NCBI RefSeq assembly: GCF_014075995.1
Contig: NZ_CP055153.1
Span: 5,022,001-5,086,000, forward strand
DNA from: Adhaeribacter radiodurans
GTDB taxonomy: Bacteria > Bacteroidota > Bacteroidia > Cytophagales > Hymenobacteraceae
Direction: 5' to 3'
Length of the DNA stretch: 64,000 nt
A program made the translations under genes and the position numbers. Numbering within the stretch: the first letter of the stretch is position 1; every line of letters starts with the position of its first letter. Positions 26,332-33,638 of this stretch are shown here, piece by piece. The notes beneath the pieces were generated by a model. It worked only from the letters and a program-made list of their open reading frames with translations. It had not been told where the DNA came from and made no database searches.

Positions 26332-29300
26332 TTAAAAATCATAGCCTAAAGTAAGGTAAATGATTGGCCCGGTATCTTTAAAGTTCTCTTTCCCCCAGGC
26401 AATATCGGCCTTTCCGTAAACACCTAGTAAAGTGGTACGTACCCCGGCTCCATAACCAAATAAGAATGGATTGCGGTAGTTTACTACAGTTGCCTGGAAT
26501 GGATTTGTATTAAATTCGCCTTGGTTACCACCTAACACCTGGGTATTGTATGAGTTTTTACGATTAAACGGACTCACGCCAGTGTAAGCTGATCCAATAT
26601 CGGTGAAACCGGTAAACTGAAGATTACGGAAGAACCCAGAACCAATGGGCGAATCTTTAAACAAGTATTGAATAATAGGAATACGTAATTCAGAATTCAG
26701 CAATAAGGCAGAGGTACCATTCCGGGCATTGTATTTAAACCCGCGCATATTGGTAGCAAACTGCAAAAAGAACAGTTCGGCGGGCCTGGGCGGTGTGCCA
26801 TTATAAATGGAAGGACCGTTATCATCGTAAGAAGAAAACAACCAGTTATCCATACCTCCCAAAATAAATCTGTTAGGTGATTGCCCGAAATAATGACCGT
26901 ATGTTAACCGATTGGCAAAAACAATTTGTCGATGCACTTTCTGGTAATGCCGTAAATCCAGGTAAAATTTATTAAATCCATCCCGTTTATTATCTAAGCC
27001 ACGCAAAGTCATAATACCAGCTTTCATGCGGGTACCTTCGTACATGTTTACTCCCATAGTTACGGAATTATCAAAAACAACTTCCGCTCCACCACCGGCA
27101 AAATCCATTACGCTATCGGCTTCGGCCAATACATTGGTTACCGCATATTTTGTGTGGACAAACTTTGGTAGCAGTCGCACGCTTAAACTATGAGTTAGCG
27201 GGTAAATGAGCGCCGGCGTAAATTCGTGGCGACCATAGCGCAAATCTTTGGTTTGGTACGATGTAAAAATACTTTGCTTCTGGTAAGATACCCGTAAATC
27301 GTACCGGTGTTTCAGGTTACTGTATTCCGCGTAAAAATTACTGGATCGTAAATCGGTCAGTAAAAATACCCCACCCCGAATCCGGTGATCTTCAAACATA
27401 TCCGACATACCCACTTCGGCCACAATTCCAAAGCCCATTAACGGATCCTGATACACTGAAGTAATTAATTTATTTATACTAAACCGCAGATCGTATTGTA
27501 CAGGACCGGCTAGTTGTACCGCTTCTGTGGTTTGGATTTGGGATTGTGCCGAACGAGCTCCAGTTATACTTCTAGGCCGGGCAGGTTTTTGCTGATCGGT
27601 TTCAAATTCGTAATTACGAGTATCTACTGCTTTATCTTTGGCAATCTCTTTCGTATCAGTGGTAGTTTTTTGCGCAGTATCTATTGGTGCGGCAGGTTGG
27701 GTAGGTTGGGTAGCCTCTTTATTTACGGTAGCTGCGGGACGGATAGAACGTTGCTCCAGTGTTTGTTGCCGTACGGTTTTAAATTCCGGATTTGTCTGGA
27801 AACTGAATCCCGGAAACATATACACAAAATCCCGGTCACGGTCGGCGGCTATTAAAGTTAGGTTATTGTTATTTGGATTAAAATCGAAGCTTTTAATATT
27901 TTGTAAAAACGCCGATACCCGTTCATTTTGCCCAGATGCCAAATTATACCGATATAACGAACGCACGCCGCTCTCTTCGCCTAAATACAAAAAGCTTTGC
28001 TCATCTAAAGGCCTTGGATTAGATTCGTTGGAAATAGATCGGGTAAGCTGTTTAAAGGCAAAACCTTGTTTATTTAAGTCGTAGTAATAAATGTCAAAAT
28101 TATTAACAATCTTATCAAATTGCGGTACTACTGAACCTGTAGAATCCAGAAAACGGTTCGAGGAAAATATCAATCCTTGATTACCTTTCATGAAAACAGC
28201 GTTGCGATCGTCGTATAAATCGTTCGTTATTTGTTCTGCTTTCCGGCCCCTATACAAGAATATATCACTTTTACCATCGCGCACAGCACTCATCACCAGC
28301 ATTTTACCATCATCGGAGTAATCCATATCCAGAATCTGAGTAAACTGATTTAGAGTTCCTTCGGGTTTACCTAAAATAGATTTAATCATCTTGGAAATAG
28401 AAAAATTACGTCGGTCTAAATAATAGCTCGATAAAGTAATAACGCCTCTTTTTACTTCGGCAATACCCAACTGGGTGTTGGACTTCCAGGCGAGTAAAGG
28501 CATTTTGGTATCAATTTGCTGGTCTGGCGTTTTATAACCACCTTTCCGGATTGTTCTTACCCGGCGTTTCGCAATGTCGTATAATTTAATTTCATACTGG
28601 CCCCGGTCATTTTCTACGTATGCGAGTTTGGTGCCATTAGGCGTAAATACGGGCTCGCTATAAACGTTATCTTTCCGGTTTTTCTTAAATAATTGCCGAT
28701 TTGCATCTACCGGATTTAAGCGAGTACTGGTAATGCTATTCATTTGCAGATAATAATTGCTCCAATCGCGCACAAAACGGCGGTACGGAATATTTAAACT
28801 ACTGGATATTCCAATCTCTACATCGCGGGTAATACGCGTCAGGTTCAGAATATTCTGGATAGAAGTATAGCCATAACGCTCGGTAATATAATTCCACACC
28901 GATTGTCCGGCTAATTGCTGGTTACGGACAAACAAAGCTTCGGGCTTTTTATTTTTGGTTTTGGTAACCATATCCCGCATGTAATTGTCCATATCCACGT
29001 TCCAACCTTCGGTAATATAAGTGGCCGCACCGGTAATAAACCAATCGGGTAATTTAAGCAGGTAGCTGCTTTGTAATACTTCCTTTAAACTGCCTCCGTA
29101 CATCATATCGTTCAGGAGCAGCATGGTAATATTATAGCTGATATTTTTCTTAAACCGGGTTTGGGTACCATCAAAGGCTAATTCTACTTTATTTTTCAGG
29201 AACATAGTTTCGCCACCAGTCTGGTAGCGGTCGTCGTTCAAGCCAATGTTACTCTGGCGTAAATCGGCAATAGAATTGTAAAGAATAAGTGTGGTTTTAG

Positions 29301-29592
29301 AATACGGATAATACCCGATAATGCTGGTAATGCGCTTTAACTCTTTTTCGGCGTATTCAGCGGTATAAATAGCAGCTTGTTTGCCCCCACTATAAAAGTA
29401 AACGTTAAAGTTTTGGGTACTGTAAAACTGCCAGTTAAAGCTTTTATACTGAATCCGGTTTTTGCCAAAGGCTTCCTGCCCCACAATCTGATTCTGCGCC
29501 TGAGCGGCTAGAGTTACGTAAAACGTACTTAGCAGCAGTAAAATCACCTTTTGCCAACTAAAAGGAAAAATGTGTTTAGAAGTGTTACTCAT
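26332..29592 (-). CDS. Large exported protein: MA-like domain, TolB-type propeller and outer-membrane beta-barrel
   Basis: A 1086-residue protein with a signal peptide (to about residue 32). Residues 45-290 resemble the peptidase MA-like fold found in uncharacterised Bacteroidota proteins, but where an HExxH would sit the sequence reads WFITGAATYITEGW, so metal-dependent peptidase activity is doubtful. Residues about 300-600 hold PD40/TolB-like propeller blades (VYSEPVFTPNGTKLAYVENDRGQYEIKLYD is one, given here only by its range 318-347). After a Thr/Pro/Gln-rich linker (about 615-700), residues 720-1086 look like a BamA-type surface-antigen barrel, ending in the aromatic LTLGYDF. Related proteins are often labelled translocation protein TolB, which overstates what is known. 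It begins 10 bases after the FAD oxidoreductase gene and shares its transcript. Confidence 0.78.
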   Translation of the reverse strand: MSNTSKHIFPFSWQKVILLLLSTFYVTLAAQAQNQIVGQEAFGKNRIQYKSFNWQFYSTQNFNVYFYSGGKQAAIYTAEYAEKELKRITSIIGYYPYSKTTLILYNSIADLRQSNIGLNDDRYQTGGETMFLKNKVELAFDGTQTRFKKNISYNITMLLLNDMMYGGSLKEVLQSSYLLKLPDWFITGAATYITEGWNVDMDNYMRDMVTKTKNKKPEALFVRNQQLAGQSVWNYITERYGYTSIQNILNLTRITRDVEIGISSSLNIPYRRFVRDWSNYYLQMNSITSTRLNPVDANRQLFKKNRKDNVYSEPVFTPNGTKLAYVENDRGQYEIKLYDIAKRRVRTIRKGGYKTPDQQIDTKMPLLAWKSNTQLGIAEVKRGVITLSSYYLDRRNFSISKMIKSILGKPEGTLNQFTQILDMDYSDDGKMLVMSAVRDGKSDIFLYRGRKAEQITNDLYDDRNAVFMKGNQGLIFSSNRFLDSTGSVVPQFDKIVNNFDIYYYDLNKQGFAFKQLTRSISNESNPRPLDEQSFLYLGEESGVRSLYRYNLASGQNERVSAFLQNIKSFDFNPNNNNLTLIAADRDRDFVYMFPGFSFQTNPEFKTVRQQTLEQRSIRPAATVNKEATQPTQPAAPIDTAQKTTTDTKEIAKDKAVDTRNYEFETDQQKPARPRSITGARSAQSQIQTTEAVQLAGPVQYDLRFSINKLITSVYQDPLMGFGIVAEVGMSDMFEDHRIRGGVFLLTDLRSSNFYAEYSNLKHRYDLRVSYQKQSIFTSYQTKDLRYGRHEFTPALIYPLTHSLSVRLLPKFVHTKYAVTNVLAEADSVMDFAGGGAEVVFDNSVTMGVNMYEGTRMKAGIMTLRGLDNKRDGFNKFYLDLRHYQKVHRQIVFANRLTYGHYFGQSPNRFILGGMDNWLFSSYDDNGPSIYNGTPPRPAELFFLQFATNMRGFKYNARNGTSALLLNSELRIPIIQYLFKDSPIGSGFFRNLQFTGFTDIGSAYTGVSPFNRKNSYNTQVLGGNQGEFNTNPFQATVVNYRNPFLFGYGAGVRTTLLGVYGKADIAWGKENFKDTGPIIYLTLGYDF

Positions 29593-29602
29593 ACTAGGTG
29601 TT

Positions 29603-30676
29603 CTAATACTTATTAAAATGTTTTAAATACCGGGCTATATCTGCCTCTGGTTCCAGGGTACTTCCAGTTAAACTTTTAGTAAAATTTTTAGCCAGGTAGG
29701 GTGCCATCATTACTCCTTTCGAGCCCATACCGTTAAAAATTCCTACATTTGAATGTACCGGATGCCACCCCATTAATGGCCGCCGGTCGCGCACTGCCGG
29801 CCGGATGCCCACCTTTTGATTTGTTACATCAAATGGCTTTTTTATTATATGTTTAGTATGCTCGCTTAATTCGGTCAGAGCCGCTAAACTTACTTCTTCA
29901 TTTAATTCCCGCCAGTTATAGGTGGCCCCTACTTTATACCGGTTAGCACCAAATGGAAGAACGTAAACCGCTTTGTTATAGATACATTCCGTCGAGAAAT
30001 TATCGATTTTAATATCTAAAACTTCGCCTTTGTTCGGAGCAAAAGGCAACCAATTAAAATACGGATTTTCAATGGCTTTATATCCTTCACAAAAAACGAT
30101 TTTTTGAGCCTTTATAGTATTATTTTCCAGAGAATAGGCAATAAAATCCGGCCTTATCTGCAAGTTATTATAATCGAAAGGTGCTTTTACCAAATCATGT
30201 TGTTTTTCCAATTCTGTTAGTAAGATATCTAAAAATAGATTTACCTCTAAATACCCGCTCTGGGCTGTTTCAACGGCTCCAAATTCCTGATAAATAGCTT
30301 CCGAAGGTGGTAAGTGCAAATGAACATCCTTAATAAATTCGTGCAAGGCCGGGTTCGTGCTTTTCCCCATCCAGGTATTTTGTTCCTCAACAGACGAAAA
30401 CAACTTTAAAATAGGTAATGAATGCCAAAACGGAATACCTAATTCCTGCTCAAGTTCCTGATAAAAGTTAATGGCAAAAGGCACCAGTTTTTCGGCTAAC
30501 CAGGATTTAGCAAATCGTTTACCTGCTATTGGGTTAATTAATCCGGCTGCCACCCGCGAGGCCGAATTAGCCTTATAGGTATCAAAAACAATTAATTTAT
30601 AACCTTTCCGGCTTAAAGTACGAGCTAAAATGCCCCCTGCTAATCCATGCCCAACAATAATAAAATCATAAACCAT
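29603..30676 (-). CDS. FAD-dependent oxidoreductase (DAO family)
   Basis: A 357-residue flavoprotein. The N-terminal MVYDFIIVGHGLAGGILA is the FAD-binding GxGxxG fold; LINPIAGKRFAKSW and the C-terminal VGIRPAVRDRRPLMGWHP and NVGIFNGMGSKGVMMAPYLA match the DAO family (glycine and D-amino-acid oxidases and relatives). The substrate is unknown; an amine or amino acid is the usual guess. The frame extends upstream to a TTG at 30724, but those 16 residues do not resemble the family, so the ATG at 30676 is used. No signal peptide, so cytosolic. It is followed after 10 bases by the large barrel protein gene, an odd pairing that may be only transcriptional. Confidence 0.85.
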   Translation of the reverse strand: MVYDFIIVGHGLAGGILARTLSRKGYKLIVFDTYKANSASRVAAGLINPIAGKRFAKSWLAEKLVPFAINFYQELEQELGIPFWHSLPILKLFSSVEEQNTWMGKSTNPALHEFIKDVHLHLPPSEAIYQEFGAVETAQSGYLEVNLFLDILLTELEKQHDLVKAPFDYNNLQIRPDFIAYSLENNTIKAQKIVFCEGYKAIENPYFNWLPFAPNKGEVLDIKIDNFSTECIYNKAVYVLPFGANRYKVGATYNWRELNEEVSLAALTELSEHTKHIIKKPFDVTNQKVGIRPAVRDRRPLMGWHPVHSNVGIFNGMGSKGVMMAPYLAKNFTKSLTGSTLEPEADIARYLKHFNKY

Positions 30677-31058
30677 CTGAGGGAATATACTACAAGTATT
30701 TTGAATTTTGTAAATTCCAGCCAAGTTATTAAGATATTATTACCTGGCTGGTACGTACTGCAATTTCCTTGTTCTATTATAACCAATATTTTCCGGATTA
30801 CAAATGAAAAATATCGAGGTATTTGCCGGAGAAAGAGCATTTGTTTATGATACAGGAATAAAGATTTGATACCCCGATTAAATTAATTTTGTTTCCGAAG
30901 TAAGATTACAGGAGCTTTTACACGCGGCTGGTTTTGATCCAACTTTTAAAGTTTAAGCAAACGTTTATCTTTGGCGGTTGGATAGTCGAAAACAATCTTA
31001 ACTGATTCTTCCACGGCAAGCAAAAGCAAAATAGATACAAACTAAAACTAAATAGAAC
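30677..31058. other. Intergenic region between divergent genes with a decayed-looking frame
   Basis: No intact gene is supported. Plus-strand frame 30804-30956 reads as protein-like sequence (start MKNIEVFAGERAFVYDTG, end EVRLQELLHAAGFDPTFKV) but holds in-frame stops at 30867 and 30882, so it may be a pseudogene remnant. TATCTTTG at 30966-30973 is an exact -7 word facing the methyltransferase gene. No -7 word was found for the divergent FAD oxidoreductase gene. Confidence 0.45.
30966..30973 (+). promoter_or_regulatory. Candidate -7 promoter element for the methyltransferase gene
   Basis: TATCTTTG fits TAnnTTTG exactly and is 85 bases upstream of the ATG. The -33 region lacks a well-placed TTG. 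Confidence 0.5.
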
Positions 31059-31646
31059 ATGCTCACCTTTGAGGAAGCTATCACGCTACCGCCCCAGTAC
31101 GCAGAAATAAAACAACAGAGCGAGGCTTTGCAGTTTAACATGTTCTCGGATTTAAGAACCGGTTCCTTGCTGCGCACTCTCGCAGCAGCTAAACCCCAGG
31201 GTAATTTCCTGGAAATTGGTACGGGTACTGGTTTATCTTTAGCTTGGTTAGCCGCTGGTGCCGATTTAAAATCTACTATTTTATCAATTGATAATGAAGC
31301 CACTTACCAGCAAGTTGCCATAAATGCTTTTGCTAATGATAAAAGAATAACCTTTAGTTGCACTGATGGTAACGAATGGCTCAAAACTTATGATGGGCCA
31401 TTATTTGATTTAATTTTTGCGGATGCTTGGCCTGGTAAATTCTATGCCTTAGACGAAACCCTGGCTTTAGTTAAAGTAGGTGGTTTTTATATTATTGATG
31501 ATTTATTACCTCAACCTAATTGGCCTGCTGGTCACCCGGAAAAAGTAGACATTTTGTTAACCACTTTAAGACAAAAACAGAACTTTGTATTTACTACCTT
31601 AGATTGGTCAACGGGCCTGATGATATTTACTAAATGGAAAAATTAA
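31059..31646 (+). CDS. Class I SAM-dependent (O-)methyltransferase
   Basis: A 195-residue cytosolic methyltransferase. Motif I is NFLEIGTGTGLSLAWLA (about residues 49-65), followed by the acidic motif II (ILSIDNEATY), an FDLIFADAWPG loop near 125-135 and GGFYIIDDLLPQPNW. The pattern is closest to the O-methyltransferase group acting on small catechol-like or other hydroxyl substrates, where the Asp in the FADA loop binds metal. The actual substrate cannot be read. The gene is transcribed alone, with a candidate promoter upstream and a 163-base gap before the MBL hydrolase gene. Confidence 0.82.
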   Translation: MLTFEEAITLPPQYAEIKQQSEALQFNMFSDLRTGSLLRTLAAAKPQGNFLEIGTGTGLSLAWLAAGADLKSTILSIDNEATYQQVAINAFANDKRITFSCTDGNEWLKTYDGPLFDLIFADAWPGKFYALDETLALVKVGGFYIIDDLLPQPNWPAGHPEKVDILLTTLRQKQNFVFTTLDWSTGLMIFTKWKN

Positions 31647-31809
31647 TAAGTAAATGCGGAATCTTATTTTGACAAAATCCATACTTTACACCTTTAGCAC
31701 GCGTATTTTTTTTTCGTTATTTACAACGTTAAACTCATATTTTATTCTAATAGCCTATAGTTTGTACCACTACTGGAAATAAGCAGGAAATATTCTGAAT
31801 TATATAAAA

Positions 31810-32445
31810 ATGAACGTTACCACCTTTACCTTTAATGCTTTCTCCGAAAACACCTATTTGTTACACGACGAAACCAAAGAATGCATTGTTATCGATCCGG
31901 GATGCTACGATAAAAGCGAACAAGAGGAATTAACTAGTTTTGTTGCGGCACAAGGTTTACACATAAAGCAACTGGTAAATACGCATTGCCATGTAGATCA
32001 TGTGCTGGGTAACAAGTTTATTTCAGATAAATATAAGGTAGATTTAGTAATTCACGAAGCAGATTTACCTACTTTACGAGCAGTAGCAGTATATGCGCCC
32101 AGTTACGGCTTTACCCGCTACCAAGAACTATTACCTACTAAATATTTAAAAGAAGGCGAATTATTACAGTTTGGAAATACTGAACTACAAATATTATTTA
32201 CGCCCGGCCACGCTCCCGGTCATGTTGTTTTCTACCATGCTCCGTCGGAACAGGTAATAGGGGGCGACGTTTTGTTTAACCGTAGCATTGGGCGCACCGA
32301 TTTACCCGGCGGCAATTACCAAATCCTTATTCAAAGTATTAAAACAAAATTATTTACTTTACCCGATTCGGTAACCGTTTATCCGGGTCATGGACCTAGT
32401 ACTACCATTGGCGAAGAAAAAAAATTCAACCCTTTTCTGCGTTAA
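31810..32445 (+). CDS. MBL-fold metallo-hydrolase (glyoxalase II-like)
   Basis: A 211-residue metallo-beta-lactamase-fold hydrolase. The metal motif is His59-x-His61-x-Asp63-His64 (NTHCHVDHVLG), with later ligands in TPGHAPGHVVF and VYPGHGPSTTIG. The length and the short form without the glyoxalase II C-terminal domain fit the YcbL-like group, which hydrolyses thioesters such as lactoylglutathione in some studied cases. Because this lineage appears to use bacillithiol rather than glutathione (see ytxJ), a bacillithiol thioester is possible, but that is inference. Cytosolic. No operon partner is evident. Confidence 0.87.
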   Translation: MNVTTFTFNAFSENTYLLHDETKECIVIDPGCYDKSEQEELTSFVAAQGLHIKQLVNTHCHVDHVLGNKFISDKYKVDLVIHEADLPTLRAVAVYAPSYGFTRYQELLPTKYLKEGELLQFGNTELQILFTPGHAPGHVVFYHAPSEQVIGGDVLFNRSIGRTDLPGGNYQILIQSIKTKLFTLPDSVTVYPGHGPSTTIGEEKKFNPFLR

Positions 32446-32556
32446 ACTTTTCAGGTAAAAGAATTTAAGTTCTAAGCTTTTTACATTTACTAAAGGTTGG
32501 GCGAGTAGTATTTAAAAATCAGATTAGAATTTAAACCTTTTGCTGCTTTCCCTATC

Positions 32557-32568
32557 TTGTTATAACAA
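32557..32568. promoter_or_regulatory. Perfect 12-base palindrome immediately before pssA
   Basis: TTGTTATAACAA is a perfect palindrome ending two bases before the pssA ATG. It lies where a promoter or operator would be. It could be a regulator site or chance in AT-rich sequence. Confidence 0.35.
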
Positions 32569-32570
32569 AC

Positions 32571-33281
32571 ATGAAAAAATTAATTCCGAATACTATTACC
32601 TGCTTAAACTTATTTACGGGTTGTGTGGCTATTTTTGCGGCCTTTCAGGACAGTTTAGCTTTTGCCGCTTATTTGGTTTATCTGGCCGCCATATTTGATT
32701 TTTTAGATGGTATGATTGCTCGTCTGCTCCACGCGTACTCCGAAATAGGCAAGCAACTGGACTCGCTGGCCGACATGGTTTCGTTTGGGGTGCTACCCGG
32801 CGTTATTATGTTTAAGTTAATGCAAAAAGCCATTCGTTCTTCCGAATCGGCCTCGCTGCTGACAATGGAATTATTTCCCTTCTTTGCTTTTTTAATAATT
32901 ATTTTTTCGGCGCTACGGTTAGCAAAATTTAACATTGATTCGCGACAAACTACTTCCTTTATTGGCGTACCTACTCCGGCCAATACACTTTTAATTAGTT
33001 CTTTGCCGCTCATCTTAGATAACGACTTATTTAACTTGCACTACTTTATTTTAAACCCCGTTACTTTAAGCGTTTTAACTTTAATTATGAGTTACTTAAT
33101 GGTAGCCGAAATTCCTTTGTTTGCGCTTAAATTCAAGAATTTCACTTGGAAAGATAATTCTATCCGGTTTATTTTTTTAATAATTGCTTTACCCTTGCTC
33201 TTTCTGCTTAAATTTGCAGCCATTCCGGTTATAATTGTTTTGTATATACTTTTATCCTTAATAAAACCATCTTACTCATGA
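32571..33281 (+). CDS. pssA: CDP-diacylglycerol--serine O-phosphatidyltransferase
   Basis: Makes phosphatidylserine, the precursor of phosphatidylethanolamine, at the inner membrane. The 236-residue protein has about six to eight hydrophobic segments and the full CDP-alcohol phosphotransferase signature: DFLDGMIARLLHAYSEIG then KQLDSLAD, which fits D-x2-DG-x2-AR-x8-G-x3-D-x3-D exactly. The N-terminus IPNTITCLNLFTGCVAIF is typical for bacterial PssA of the membrane type. The stop overlaps the purS start by four bases (ATGA), so the two are co-translated despite unrelated roles. A palindrome sits directly upstream. Confidence 0.94.
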   Translation: MKKLIPNTITCLNLFTGCVAIFAAFQDSLAFAAYLVYLAAIFDFLDGMIARLLHAYSEIGKQLDSLADMVSFGVLPGVIMFKLMQKAIRSSESASLLTMELFPFFAFLIIIFSALRLAKFNIDSRQTTSFIGVPTPANTLLISSLPLILDNDLFNLHYFILNPVTLSVLTLIMSYLMVAEIPLFALKFKNFTWKDNSIRFIFLIIALPLLFLLKFAAIPVIIVLYILLSLIKPSYS

Positions 33282-33529
33282 AATTTACGGCAGAAATTGA
33301 TATAATGCCCCACGCCGAATTATTGGATCCACAAGGTAAAGCAGTAATGCTGGGCCTGGAACATTTAGGTTTAGAGCAGGTAGCCGATGTACGTATTGGC
33401 AAACACATAACCTTAGCCTTAGAAGCTGAAAACGAGACAGCGGCTCAGGAGAAAGTGGAAACGGCCTGCAAGAAATTGCTTGCCAATTTGATCATGGAGT
33501 CGTATTCGTACCAACTTATTGCTAATTAA
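33278..33529 (+). CDS. purS: Phosphoribosylformylglycinamidine synthase subunit PurS
   Basis: An 83-residue small subunit that bridges PurQ and PurL in the FGAM synthase complex. The sequence fits PurS throughout: KFTAEIDIMPHAELLDPQGKAV, then GLEQVADVRIGKHITLALEA and CKKLLANLIMESYSYQL. The length is normal. Its ATG lies inside the pssA stop (four-base overlap), suggesting translational coupling. Finding it here and not beside purQ (7.7 kb upstream) shows the complex genes are dispersed. Confidence 0.92.
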   Translation: MKFTAEIDIMPHAELLDPQGKAVMLGLEHLGLEQVADVRIGKHITLALEAENETAAQEKVETACKKLLANLIMESYSYQLIAN

Positions 33530-33581
33530 GCAATAATACAGTGCTCTTTGCAGTTCATTATTGTATAATTAGAACTGAACA

Positions 33582-33620
33582 CAGATAATCTTATACTATT
33601 CCGGTTTATAAGATTATCTG
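33582..33620. promoter_or_regulatory. Perfect 14-bp inverted repeat directly upstream of the porU promoter
   Basis: CAGATAATCTTATA (33582-33595) and its exact complement TATAAGATTATCTG (33607-33620) flank an 11-base spacer. The right arm ends five bases before the -7 word of porU. It is 52 bases past the purS stop, so it could be a weak terminator, but no T-run follows; its position over the -33 region fits an operator. Confidence 0.55.
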
Positions 33621-33624
33621 TTAA

Positions 33625-33632
33625 TACCTTTG
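33625..33632 (+). promoter_or_regulatory. -7 promoter element for porU-porV
   Basis: TACCTTTG matches TAnnTTTG exactly and ends six bases before the porU ATG. The predicted message has almost no leader. Its presence also rules against the TTG at 33630 as start, since that codon lies within the promoter word. Confidence 0.6.
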
Positions 33633-33638
33633 GGATAT

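Noticed and set aside
27514-28084. Plus-strand frames of 113 and 148 residues inside the barrel-protein gene
   Set aside because: Antisense shadows of a long real gene; low-complexity Cys/Arg/Ser composition.
30647-30850. 67-residue frame across the FAD oxidoreductase start
   Set aside because: Overlaps the start of a solid gene on the other strand and lacks any recognisable motif.
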